A stretch of DNA of 64,000 bases, from assembly GCF_037042905.1 (NCBI RefSeq), contig NC_087252.1, positions 18,369,701 through 18,433,700 of the forward strand, written 5' to 3'. The position numbers were made by a program, and so were the translations under genes. The stretch is from Lytechinus pictus (lineage: Eukaryota; Echinodermata; Echinoidea; Temnopleuroida; Toxopneustidae). Shown piece by piece: positions 50,217 through 61,097 of this stretch; within the stretch, counting starts at the first letter, position 1; every line of letters starts with the position of its first letter. Below the pieces are notes generated by a model, which saw nothing but the letters and a program-made list of their open reading frames with translations, had not been told where the DNA came from and made no database searches.

Positions 50217-53200
50217 CAATCATCACCATATCCCATGCATTTTGTAAAATCACCATCAGACAAAAATGCGCTCAATCACCGACATACCGTACCCCACACA
50301 TTATCCGCCACCCTCACTCACACACACATATGTTAAGTCAACATTACACACACGCGCGCGCTCAGTCATCACCATATCTCACACATATATATGCTCAATA
50401 CCCATCACCACACACACACAGTCATCATCAGTTCCCACACATGTATGCTCAAGCACCATCACACAAAAACTCGCCCAATCACCCACATACCTCACACATT
50501 ACCCACAATCCTCCCTCACACACACCACATGCTCAATCACCCACACACAAAAACGCTCAATCATCATCAGTGGCACACATGATTGGCACAGATGCGCTTT
50601 ATCATCATCACATCTGACACATTGACTTGAATCGAAAATTCATTATCCCTTACAAGATCTTTGCCTTTCACTGCATGGTGCATAACAAATACAAATGTTT
50701 AAAAAGAACATGAGGTCAACGTGAGATAACAGGTATAAATCAACATTTCTAAATCAGCATGTTGGTATACGTTCACTAACGGCATGTTAGTTTATGTTCG
50801 GGGCATACATAGTGAAATGTTGGGAGGCGATTAAAGCTTGGTACTTGGTCTTTGACTATTGGATCCAGCTACACTTGAAATGAATACTTACAATTTGCAC
50901 TCTTAACCCTAAATAGACTGGGCTATTTCGACGCCTAAGAAGACTGGGGGGGGGGGGGGGGCTGATTCAGCCCCCCTTATGATCTCGGCCGTCGATCGCG
51001 CGATCGCGACGAAAATTGGCATGCGCGTTACCCATGGCATTATCTACAAAACTATAATATCAAATTCTGCGAAAAATCTCATTGCTCATTAATTATGCTA
51101 ATTTATGCGTAAAATCATAAGTTTGCTCTAATTAATAAAATAATGCCCCTAAAATGCTAATTTTTGTTTCACATACTCTAGATAGGCATCTGATCAAATT
51201 TATTTTTCAAAATTTTCAACATCACATTTATTTTCTTATGTATTCTATTGTTTTCTAAATTTCTTATGTATTTCTTTGTTTTTCGACTTTTTGTTTTCTA
51301 TTGTTTTTTTCAATGGAAATCGTCAGGGACTTTATTTTGACCATAAAAAAGATAAAATTAATTGATTTTAAGCAGTAAAAGTAAAAATAATGATACATTT
51401 ATGAATTTTGGCTAAAAACACCATTGCATTGGATTTGTACACAAATTCACGTTTTTTAGTAATTTTGGGTCTGCATGCACTTACGAAATGTTGTGTAATT
51501 TCGGAACCGCGTACCCGGGGGTCACAATTTAGGTCTCAAAAGTGGCGCAAGACCTGAAAGTAAAAAGTCAGCGAGTGACGTGGTCAAAAAATTTCGCGCG
51601 GCAGATTTATCGCGAAAAATGTTGAGGGGGGGGGGGCTGAATCAGCCCCCCAGTCTTTTTAGGGTTAAAGCTACTGACCAATGGACTATCCTGGCAAACA
51701 TGAAGGAAAACGATTTAAAAAATATGTGTGTTGGGTGAGGGAGGGAATACACGCTCAATGAACATCAACACACACATGTACGCACCCACCCACATACACA
51801 CACACACACTTCCATACATGCACATTTGCACACACTCGCACACCCAACAATATCAACAACACAGACAACACAAATAAAACAGTCAGAGGAGTATCAATTT
51901 TCATAAGCCTTTCCTGAATTGCCTCATCTTACGGTCTAACAGTTTTAACAGTCAAATTGAAAATAAATTGGAAGAAATATCTAGGAATAAGGTAGACAAT
52001 ATAAACTCATAGAAATGCATGTAAATTTCCAAATCTGAAGAGTCTAGAATATATACAGTGCGTCCCAAAAAAAAATATACACTTTTGAAATGGCTGCCAA
52101 ATAAAAAATATAGCACTTTGGGGGAAATAACTCATAGATATGGAAAGCCAATAAAGTCAACTTTCAAGTGACACCAAAAAGTTGGAAAACTATTCATGCT
52201 TGAGCGAGCACTGCCCACTGAAACAAAGGGTATGAAAATTAGGGTGGGCCGGAATTAGCCTTCCAATTTCTTTCAGGTTTTTTGTTTGGTACTTGCAAAG
52301 TTGAGGGTTATTTGGTGAATTAAAGATCAGTTGTGATCAGTTTGTTGTTTTTGAAAATTTAATGCGTTATTAAATTGAATTTATTACATTGAAATTTAAT
52401 GCATGAGTGATCGTGAATTGCAATTTTTAGTGCAGCATTTTGTCTTTATCATGTGGATCTCAACAATGTGTTTATGAAAGTCAGGAGAAGAGGGGGTAAT
52501 ATGACTTAGGTGGGTGAAGTACGTTGATGGGATAAAGGTCAACAGAACATTAAGCAACCCCTCCCTCCATCTCAACCCCCCCCCGCTTCTCTCCTCCTCG
52601 GACACTAAGCTCGGCTAGGCTGGGCAGGAATTAGCCTTACAGTTTTTTTGAGTGGTTAGTCCTTGCGAACTTGCTAAGCTAAATTAATGAGTGAGATAAG
52701 TTTTGGTTTCTTAGGCAAATTTCACGAGTTACTAAATTGAAATTTAATGCATGAGTGAACAGGAATTGAAATTTTAGTGTAGCATATTCATCTTGTGGAC
52801 CTCAGAAGTGTGTTCGTGAGAGTCAGAGTAATGTGATGGTACCTGTTACAAGCAAGAGGGCGAGATATGCCAAGACTTGGTTAAAAGGGCATTCCTCTTC
52901 TTTTTGTCCTTTTACAAATTAAAAGTCATAATTATGTACCCTCCCCTCTCCACCTCCATTTCCCAGCCCCCCTCTCTGTCTCACTTCCTGGATTGTAGCC
53001 TATTCAAAACTAAGCTGCCAAGTGACCGATGGCTGATGGTCACTTTTTTTTATTGAATTATTACCAAGAAATTTAATGATTATGATGATTAATGAAATAA
53101 TTTATTGAAAAAAAAAATGAATGTTTGATTGATCACGTTGCACATTGAAAGAGTTGATTTACTGATAAATTGTTGATGAAATGATTGAAAGGAAAAAGTT

Positions 53201-56200
53201 GATGCCCCAATTCAGAATTAATCATTAAATCAACATTCCGCTCTGGACTTCACGCGTACATGACAATAGCCATCAGTCTCTCAACAGGAGGGGAGGGCGG
53301 GAAAGAGAGAGGGGGTGGGGGCTGAATGTTCTGTTGACCCTTATTCCATCAACCTACTTCTCCCACTTAAGTCCTATCTCATCCCCTATTCTCCCGACTC
53401 CCATCATGAACACACTGCTGAGATCCACATGATAAAGTTGAAATGCAGCCCCAAAAGTGTAATTTGTGTTCACTCATGCATTAAAGTTCAATTTAATAAT
53501 TTATAAAATTTGCATAAGTAACCAAAACTGGTCACGGTTGATCATTAATTTATCACAACGCCCTTAACTTTGCAAGTCCGAAAGGATTTGCCTCTTAAAA
53601 ACTGTCATAAATTGGAAGGCTAATTCCAGCCCACCCTAATTTTCATACCCTTTGTTTCAGTGGGCAGTGCTCGCTCAAGCATGAACAGTTTTCCAATTTT
53701 TTGGTGTCATTTGAAAGTTGACTTTATTGGCTTTCCATATATGTAAGTCTTTTCCCCCAAAATGTTATATTTTTTATTTGGCAGCCATTTCAAAAGTGTA
53801 TAGTTTTTTTTTGGGACGCACTGTATAAAGAAGCTATTCAAATTCAAATTCATTTATTTCACATCTCTAAAAATAAAACATACAAGATACAATACATCGA
53901 GATCAAATCAAATCAACCAAAATGATTCCATAGTAATGGAGTAAATAATTAATATTGTACAAATTATGAAAAAATACATAGGGTAATGAATGGGGTGTGA
54001 AGGAGTGGCAAAATCCAAAGAGACCTATCTAGGCTACTTCCTGATTAACATGTTATTACTGAAACATCTTGCAATCAACATATTTTATTGCACGAAGCAC
54101 AGATTAAGATTTATTTGGAACATTTTAAAGAATGTGTTTCATACATAACTTCATTTATGTTTCAGGTAATATAGAAATTGCGTAAATGTATAGCTTATAA
54201 AACAACATACATAGAAATGTTAATACTGGTTATTTCAATTAACTTTATCTTATATTTCAGCAATTATACTATTACTTGTAGTCACAAGTGTTGTCATCAC
54301 AGTATATGTGGTAAAGAGACGGAATAAACGTAAGTAATGTTTTTTTATTTCAATTTTTTCTTCATCACCAAAGACATTATTTTCAATAGAAAGTCGATAA
54401 TTATTTTAAAAAGTGATTAAATTGCTTATGAACGGAATAAATCATTGGAACACCAGTGCCTTAGATTTAAAATAATTTAGATGAAAGAAATGAACATCAG
54501 TGATGTTGGGAAGCGACTAGTTGTCTGTAGTACTGAATCTTTTTTTAAATCTGTTTTTCTTTATAGGAAAATACGACAAGGTCCCAACCATGGTTATGGT
54601 CTATAATCCCCAAAGACATGGTAAGATTTTTTTAAAAAAATATTTTTTATATGAACTATTTACAGGTGTACTGTACATAGTTCTATGTCATATAACAATA
54701 GTTATTGAGTTTTAAGTTGATTGAAACAGAATGTGAATGAAATACAGACTGTCAAATTGGATACAAAAGGGTTGAAAAAATGCTAACCCTGATCGAGGGT
54801 ATTTAATAGAATTCCAAACCAAATGAAATTATGATTTTTTTTGTAAAGTTGTGAATATGGCGGAAATACAGTTGATCCCGCATTAGACTTTCCATAATGT
54901 TACTTTAGTTTGCCTCAATTGCTGAGGCTGAAATAGAAAAAAAAAACACAATATGAAGAAGTAGTTTTATATTCACAATATCAATTGGGCAGGTAACCAA
55001 AAATTGATCTTTAAAATGAAAAGTAAATACTTTTGTTGCTTTGAAAGTGCTCTAAGATTTCAATTCAATATTGCACATGTGCCTATTGAAATAATTTGTG
55101 GAGAGAAATGTCTGAAGCAGCTTGAATATAATTTCCTCACTTTACACCCACCTATAGATCTTATTTCATACATTGAGCTGTGGAAATTGGTGGAGTTTGG
55201 TACCAAAAAAGGCATCAAAGATGCCAAATTTGAAGAGGCTCTTAAAAGTCTGATGCAAGAAATTTCACTGTCGACCAGTGGAAGCAGAACCTGTTCAAAG
55301 ACACCAACAGACACTAATGGAAATTATTACGACAGGTTTTGTGACTGGAAAGCTAATTACGTTGGGAACTCCCAGAAAGAAGCCTGTCTAGAGGCATGTA
55401 GCAAAGCTGGCTTAAATTCAGTAGTTGGCAAATTAAGAGGTAAGGTTAAAACAGACACCCCCAAAAATATGTTTTATAATTTCCTCTTTTTTGATATTCC
55501 ATTCATTGATAAATTCTTCCGATCAATTCCACGAAGTAGTATTTGCTGAAAGTTTGTTTTTAACAGACCGACTAAGAAGTTGTTCAAAACCTTACCTTAA
55601 GCTGGCATCCATGTAGTTCCTAAACTTATAATTGCCAAAACGGCCAATTTAAACAGCCGGCTTACCTCCAAATATATATATATTTTTTATTTGCAACAAT
55701 TTATAACATTGGTCTTGTAATCTTGCATACTGATTGTACTGAAATTAACGTAAAATTTTTTTTTAGATTATCTAGGGGAAATGATGTAATATGAATGTGA
55801 TTCTCATTGTTTAGACTACTCTGAATCTACACGAGCTATAACATTAGAGGACCTAGAACACACACTGTGGCACAGTACTGCCAACACTGAGAATATCATC
55901 GCACTCCTCCAGGGACTTGGAGTGGTGCATAAACCCCTTGAAGAAAGGAAGGACAAAGAGAAAGGTGTCATCAAAAACGTGATGACTTTATTGATGCAAT
56001 GGAGGGATACCAACAATCATGGAAATCAAGAAGTGATGTTAAGCCTGGCACTTGAGGCAATCAACTACACACCAAGCAATTTAGATTTTTTCCGAAGTAA
56101 GGAAACGACTGTACTTAGGGTGTACAATAAAGGCCTACCTAAAATACAATGGATATGAAAGTGATCCAATTAATTGGCTCAGTAAAGCGTCGATCACAAG

Positions 56201-57823
56201 TTCATGTGTTCAAATCCACCCTTGACACATGGGGCAGAATGTCATATATTTTTTCCCTGATCAAACGCTCGAATGGGGAGGGGGTGAGGGGAATTGAAGT
56301 ACATTTAAGCGTTATTTAATTTGTTTTATTTTTTAATTATTAAAAAAAAAACATTTCATACGGCAATAATGATATCATGCAAGATCGAATCTCAAGTTGA
56401 AATTCTGTGGACGTTTGCTTTTATGCTGCAAACGCCCGGAATCTATATATGTTCACACCAGAGAAGTGTTAAACAACACCAGTTTCATTTTGGTCTAACA
56501 CCAGAAAGGTGTTTAAACAACACCAATTAGTATTAAAACGGCATCGGTTTGATTCCAAGTTGGGTGTTGTTTCAATACTTCTCTGGTGTGGACATATATA
56601 GATTATGGGCCGGTGTTAAGTCAACACCGGCGTTTTGGCAGTGTAGGCCTTATCACCAAAAAATAATTCTGAATATTAATAATATAAAAATACATTCGCC
56701 CTATTAACGGTGCTCAAGGCGCTGTGCTTACAATGGATTACACAAAAACCTAACATTACACTTCACCGTTTGGCCATTCAATGAGTTTTAGTTTTCAAAC
56801 TGGCCTTGAGATGTTCTGCTGATCTACAGTCTTTTAGATAAGTTGGAAGGCTTTTAAATTGACAGAGAGCAGCTGATCTTGCAATGACCGATAGGTTTTG
56901 GAAATCAAAGATCAACAATAAAATTATTAGAAAAGAGAAGACCAAAGCAACCAGGTTTGAGAGTCAAGAAAAAATGAGATGCGTATTTCGCGAAATATCC
57001 AATGCGAACGCGAAGCGCGAGCTTTTGTGATGCAGACTTGCATGTGATTCAGTTCGCCTTTCGCCTCCCTGTCCCAGACATTTAACAATAATATTAAGAA
57101 ATAGCTAGTTACGCCTAGTAATATCCAAAACATTGATGGGATTAAGTGATGGTAAGAAGAGACAAAATTTCATAAAAAGATAACTTCTTTACTACCTGAT
57201 TTCTTTCAGCAAATAGACGAATACCTTAATTAAAAATATTGATTAGGTCGTTCTTCATTCCCTTCAGTACCTGATTGCAAGAAATCTGAACTGGATGAGA
57301 ATGAAATAAAGGAGCTGCTAATACCAGACTTGACATCACGACATTGCTCAATTCTGATCGATGTCATGGAGAACTACGATAAGACCAGTTGGTATCGTCT
57401 GGCAATCAAATATTTTGGTTCATCTCAGATAACAGTTTGGATAGAAAATGTAATCGACCAAAATAGGACATACCTGTTCGATAGCCATCAAATGTTAAAA
57501 GATTGGTGGTCTGAGCAGAAGTGCAGCAACTACGACAAAAGATTGAAGCTTCAGCGTGCTGCTGAGAAAGGTGAGAATTTTAACATGATAGTAATAATGA
57601 TTATTTTTACCATTTTTATTTATAAGTGATTATTATTATTGTCATCATCATTATTAATATGATCACCCTTATTGCTGTTTCATAAATAGTTCTTGATTTG
57701 CATTTAGAAGTGTTTTTTTATTACTATTAACACTGACATTGTTTTTAATGCTGTCATTAATAGAATCACCATCGACAGCATCGTCACAATTCTATAATTG
57801 GCAGAATTTCAGGTATGCCATAG
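45437..57823 (+). CDS. Receptor-like protein: signal peptide, 3 Ig domains, TM, 3 death-fold modules
   Basis: Predicted type I surface receptor signalling through death-fold adaptors; not recognised as a named family. Exons: 45437-45494, 45947-46282, 46666-46977, 47964-48326, 54261-54329, 54567-54620, 54993-55439, 55815-56096, 57268-57570, plus a short last exon. Every internal boundary is phase 1. Residues 1-19 are a signal peptide. Ig1 (about 20-131) has the C...W...DAGRYIC pattern; Ig2 (132-235) has DGSYTC; Ig3 (236-356) resembles a constant-type domain (CEVKKYYP). A transmembrane helix (about 349-374) spans the exon 4/5 junction and is followed by KRR. The tail has three one-exon death-fold modules (398-546, 547-640, 641-741); the second and third show WRD or SWYRLA plus hydrophobic helix patterns, and the first is the most divergent. 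The last exon is uncertain: acceptor at 57812 gives stop at 57821, acceptor at 57804 gives a TGA about 50 bases on. A poly(A) signal AATAAA is at 58013. The exon 7 acceptor has a weak pyrimidine tract. Confidence 0.8.
45947..48326 (+). CDS. Three Ig-domain exons of the receptor
   Basis: Each Ig-like domain is encoded by one phase 1-1 exon (45947-46282, 46666-46977, 47964-48326), the classic immunoglobulin superfamily layout. N-glycosylation sequons are visible (for example NGT and NFT in Ig1, NNT and NGT in Ig3). Ig3 has additional cysteines near its start (KECPEG, SSCTL), which could form an extra disulfide. Confidence 0.85.
46340..46460. repeat. (TCA)n and (TTC)n tract in receptor intron 2
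   Basis: TCATCATC-type triplets (about 46349-46391), then CTTCTT triplets. It gives polyH or polyS frames that do not belong to the gene. Confidence 0.9.
46978..47963. other. Receptor intron 3, no element recognised
   Basis: AT-rich with small CA-rich patches (CACACACAT near 47690). No coding frame with conserved content. Confidence 0.5.
48867..48884. repeat. Poly-G run in receptor intron 4
   Basis: About 13 consecutive G on the plus strand, followed by TATAGGG. Confidence 0.8.
49020..50620. repeat. C/A-rich minisatellite, about 1.6 kb
   Basis: Degenerate repeats of the type CTCAATCACCATCACACACA, with blocks of (CA)n, notably at 50040-50230. The plus strand is extremely poor in G, so TAG and TGA stops are rare and all forward frames stay open for up to 251 codons. 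These frames are artefacts. It lies in intron 4 of the receptor. Confidence 0.9.
50903..51668. mobile_element. TTAA-flanked piggyBac-like MITE with poly-G ends, copy 2
   Basis: The ends read TTAA-CCCTAAATAGACTGG and CAGTCTTTTTAGGG-TTAA. Inside each are G runs (about 17 at 50945-50962 and about 11 at 51625-51636) with GCTGATTCAGCCCCCC and GCTGAATCAGCCCCCC, then CpG-rich segments (GATCGCGCGATCGCG). The AT-rich core matches copy 1 in inverse orientation (shared TTTCTTATGTATTTCTTTG). No transposase. Confidence 0.82.
52057..53825. mobile_element. Long-TIR element with CAGTGCGTCCCAAAAAAA ends
   Basis: TACAGTGCGTCCCAAAAAAA at the left is inverted as TTTTTTTGGGACGCACTGTA at the right, with arms alike for about 240 bases. 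Both include TTCATGCTTGAGCGAGCACT, ATGAAAATTAGGGTGGGC and GGAAGGCTAATTCC. The interior has shorter direct and inverted copies around TTTAATGCATGAGTGA (52398, 52745, 53470). TA target sites. It is related by its ends to 43888-45226 but the body differs. Confidence 0.84.
54993..57570 (+). CDS. Three tandem death-fold exons of the receptor tail
   Basis: Exons 54993-55439 (149 codons), 55815-56096 (94 codons) and 57268-57570 (101 codons) each carry one module with phase 1 ends. The C-terminal halves share a pattern: a W near the middle, then polar residues, a G-N pair, then AL or LA and a hydrophobic helix (DWKANYVGN..., QWRDTNNHGN...). The third has TSWYRLAIKYFG, close to the WR-x-LA-x-x-LG core of death domains. 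Assignment to the death-domain subfamily rather than DED or CARD is by eye. Confidence 0.7.
55556..55660. other. Receptor intron 7, featureless
   Basis: Short AT-rich intron between death-fold exons 1 and 2; nothing else seen. Confidence 0.4.
56425..56645. mobile_element. Foldback MITE, CTATATATGTTCACACCAGAG family
   Basis: GAATCTATATATGTTCACAC at about 56439 and GTGTGGACATATATAGATTA at about 56587 are inverted. Between them are inverted ACACCAG and GGTGTT motifs. The right outer end has an extra CCGGTGTTAAGTCAACACCGG palindrome missing from the left. It lies in intron 8 of the receptor. Confidence 0.75.
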
Positions 57824-58244
57824 TGATCTTCACTGCAATGCCATTCCTGTAAAATGAATATAACATTTTTTCTTGTTCAATGAATGATTCCCATGTCATG
57901 ACATACTTTATAAAAGAACATACATTTGTTTTCCATGGAGTGTTTACCCCAACAACAATTAAAAAAAGACCTCCACTAAGACACCATAACACTGAAAATT
58001 CGTTCTATATCGAATAAAAAAAAAAGCGTGTTTGATTAGATATTCTCTTCTCATTTTCACAGCATGAAAGCTAAATTAAGTAGTCTCTACCCCTTATGCT
58101 GTACACATCAACACTCTTTACAATTGCACAAGAGCCATACAGTTTTAATTTCTTGGTAGTATACACACACATATATACACACATATTACACACACACACA
58201 CATATAGATATATGTATATAACAAAATAATGCTGAAGATAAAGT

Positions 58245-58246
58245 TT

Positions 58247-58305
<59 letters not shown>
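58245..58305. repeat. (AT)n microsatellite
   Basis: About 50 bases of TATATA. Similar runs are at 58537-58578 and 59336-59412. Confidence 0.92.
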
Positions 58306-58400
58306 AAAGAAATGGACGAAGAGAACAATGGTAGGCGTAGCTTAAATCAAGGTTCCCCAGAGCTATCTACCCTTTGGAAAAATTGTTGATGCCGAAAAAA

Positions 58401-58472
58401 TGTCTCTGCCGGGAATCGAACCCGGGCCCCCAGCTTTGAACGCCGGTGCCTTAACCACTAGACCACAGAGAC
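58401..58472 (-). tRNA. tRNA-like gene with anticodon UCA (Glu-type body)
   Basis: On the minus strand a full 72-base cloverleaf can be drawn. The acceptor is GTCTCTG paired with CAGAGAC (7 of 7). The D arm GTCTAGTGGTTAAGGC matches the A box. The anticodon stem CCGGC/GCTGG has a loop GTTCAAA, giving anticodon UCA. The variable loop has 4 bases, and the T arm CCGGGTTCGATTCCCGG is perfect. Discriminator A is followed at once by TTTTTT, a pol III terminator. The body resembles eukaryotic tRNA-Glu, but UCA would read UGA. It could be an active gene, a pseudogene or the head of a SINE. Confidence 0.65.
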
Positions 58473-58536
58473 GGGTTAGTGGCTAGGGCGACCCCGATCC
58501 GATTGACCGTCAGATAGACAGATTTTCGACACTATA

Positions 58537-58578
<42 letters not shown>

Positions 58579-58582
<4 letters not shown>

Positions 58583-59215
58583 TGCGTCCAACAAAAAACG
58601 AAACCTAGATTTATCGATGATTTATCATAACTTAATCACAAATAAAATAGACAAATGACCTACCATTGTCAAGCTTAGAATCCCCTCTTTCATCTGAAAT
58701 TATTTAGATTAATTCTCATTCACGCGTCAGTGAGCAAAAACAATTTGAAGAGGGGATACCAAAAAGTCATTTTGCGGGCTGTATCTGGGTTTCAAAAAGA
58801 AAATCATATTTTAAATAAATTCAATATCTGCTCTTTAATTTGATACCTCAATTACAGAAAATGGTCTAGAAATAACAAAGTTCTGGTTATTTGACATAAG
58901 GCTTGAATTTCAATAATTTCATAACATGAAGAGGTTTTTACAGGCTAGCGTTCAAACTCACTCGACACTCCGTTTTGTTGACAATCAGCCATGGATAAGT
59001 CTTTTGTTAACCATGCGATAGCTTCTGTGGGAAACCGGTGAAAACACGTTTATTTAATAAAATTATGGAAATACAAGCATTGTTTTGAGGGAACATAACT
59101 TGTTTACTTCTTGGTAATTTTTTGTGATTAAGGTATCAAATAAAAGTGCTGATATTGAACTTTTTAGGCATGTGATTTTCTTTTTGAAATTCAGAAACCC
59201 CCCGCCAAATGAGTT
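58579..59215. mobile_element. Degraded CAGTGCGTCC inverted-repeat element
   Basis: TACAGTGCGTCCAACAAAAA follows a TA run. Inner segments GGTTTCAAAAAGAAAATCAT, TTTAATTTGATACC and GTTATTTGACATAAG (58790-58910) are mirrored at 59040-59200 (ATGTGATTTTCTTTTTGAAA, AAGGTATCAAATAAAAG). The right TIR terminus was not found. Confidence 0.55.
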
Positions 59216-59325
59216 TTTGGTATCAGGAAAATCCCTATTGTCGAAAATTTGATCAACTTTTCTATCTACGGTTGTTTTATTCACCTTGTATTTTGCTTTA
59301 TACTACCACAACCGACGCAGGACCT

Positions 59326-59337
59326 TCATTTATATAT

Positions 59338-59412
<75 letters not shown>
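59326..59412. repeat. (TA)n microsatellite, long
   Basis: About 70 bases of nearly pure TATATA with a CATACA interruption. Frames of Y and I repeats are artefacts. Confidence 0.92.
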
Positions 59413-59413
<1 letters not shown>

Positions 59414-59439
59414 GTGATCAATCTTGGCGATGTACGTGT

Positions 59440-60072
59440 ACGGGTCTCCTTTATAATTATATCTGAGATCAATAGTATGGAGACGGCCGTAGCAAGGTCA
59501 ATACCCGTCTTCATCAAGCTTTCGGGCACATGCCCTTCATCAGGATCTAAACCAATATATAAAATACAAAATATAGGCCTACTAATAACAATGGTAAATA
59601 CAATGCAATGCAATATATAACGGAGATAAGTAATTATAGGTCATAAATAATAATCAATTATACATGCAAGGTAATGGTAAGTCAATACGTACGAAGTATA
59701 GAATATATAGTTACCGTAGGGTCCGTAAGTACAGTGTGTTGTTGACAGTTGTCCTCGTCTTCGAGGACACTTAAAATACCTTTCAATATACAAAGACAAA
59801 GGTATTGTTCCAAAAGGTCTTTTACTGGACAAAACGCAATCCTTCAAGTGCAACGATGCCTTCAATCGTCAATGGACCATAGCTCTATGGAAAGCCTCTT
59901 GTGAACTCCGGGACATGACAATCAACAACGTAACCGATCAGATCCTTGGAAAAGAAAAGGAAATCGCTCACTTGAAAAGCCAACTTTTTGATAGTACTTC
60001 CCCACATCACTATCACGGTCTAATGTATGGGCGGCCAAAAGGGCCAAAATTAACAGTTCGAGAAATATATAT
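59440..60072. mobile_element. Penelope-like retroelement fragment
   Basis: On the plus strand an open stretch from about 59727 to a TGA at 60080 encodes a HLKYLSIYKDKGIVPKGLLL segment, then further polar, helical sequence. The 'iPkGl' pattern is typical of the N-terminal region of Penelope-like and related retroelements. Before it, on the minus strand, 59515-59545 holds CTGATGA, a short GGGC/GCCC stem and GAAA, as in the hammerhead cores found in Penelope ends. There is no reverse transcriptase or GIY-YIG domain, so it is a remnant. Confidence 0.5.
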
Positions 60073-60084
60073 ACACTCTTGAAA

Positions 60085-60960
60085 ATTAACTAAAATGCAG
60101 AAATATATCTAGAAATAAAGAAATTTTAGAAATAAAGATAACAAAAAATATAGAAATCGACAGAATTAAAGATAAGCGCAGAAATAAGGACAAACACAAA
60201 AACAAGACAATCTCAAAAAATAATAAATGATAAAAAAATAAAGAGATATCCATATAATTGAACACAATCGCAGAAATATAGGTTCATACAGAAATAGAGA
60301 AAGTTTGAGAAATGTAAAGACATCCACAGAATTAAATACAACTTCAGAAATATAGACAACCGCAGAAATAAAGACAACTTGAGGAAAAATAGACTCCACA
60401 TAAATAAAGACATTTTCAGAAATATAGACAGCCAGAGTAATAAAGACAACCTCAGAAATATAGACAACCTCAGATTAACTAAAGAAAACTTACAACAGAA
60501 ATAAAGGCAACTTCGGAAATAGAGATAACTGCGGAAATATAAGAAAAACGTACCACATAATTAAAGAAAACTTTGAAATTAAAAGAAATGCAGACACGAG
60601 GCAAACACAGAATTAAGCAAAGCTTCAGAGATATTAAGATAACTGCAGAAATTAGGACAACTACAGAATTAAAGGAGGCTGAGTAGATGTACAGATAACC
60701 GGAAATACAAGGACAAACACGGAATTGTTAAGAAAGCTTTGGAAATAAGGCCAACTACGGAGTTAGAGAAAACGGCAAAAATAAGGTCAAAAACTCAAAC
60801 AAACTGACAATAAAAGGACAGGAGAGGGCGTGCAGATACTAGATAACCGGAGAAACAAGGACAACCGCGGAATCGTAAAGAAAGCTTCGGAAATAGAGAA
60901 AACGGCAGAAATAAGGTCAAAAACCCAAACAAACTGACAATAAAAGGACAGGAGAGGGCT
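60085..60960. repeat. Degenerate A-rich minisatellite (CAGAAATAAAGACAAC)
   Basis: Imperfect units of roughly 16-35 bases built around AGAAATAWAGACAACC run for almost 900 bases. Near the end a longer direct repeat of about 100 bases is visible (60740-60840 and 60885-60960, both with AATAAGGTCAAAAACTCAAA or the CCCAAA form). No coding value. Confidence 0.8.
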
Positions 60961-61097
60961 TAGTATTATGCTCAGAGTTAAGTTGCGCCATGCGCCACCA
61001 CCAGGCCGGCCATCCACGTGCAACGCGCGAATTAAGGCGTGCAATTCAACTAGCTGCTGCTGCACTGTCGAGCTGTCGTCGATCAACTCAAGTCATC

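Noticed and set aside
49338..50247. Overlapping plus-strand open frames of 206 and 251 codons rich in H, T and S
   Set aside because: They arise because the C/A minisatellite has almost no G and so few stops. All frames are open together and composition is repetitive.
49020..50620. CRISPR-like array
   Set aside because: The units are degenerate and have no fixed repeat-spacer pattern; the DNA is eukaryotic.
60990..61097. Start codon at 60990 for the GC-rich exon
   Set aside because: The peptide before 61098 is arginine/alanine-rich without pattern and the upstream sequence has no better context; the ATG at 61098 is preferred, with low confidence.
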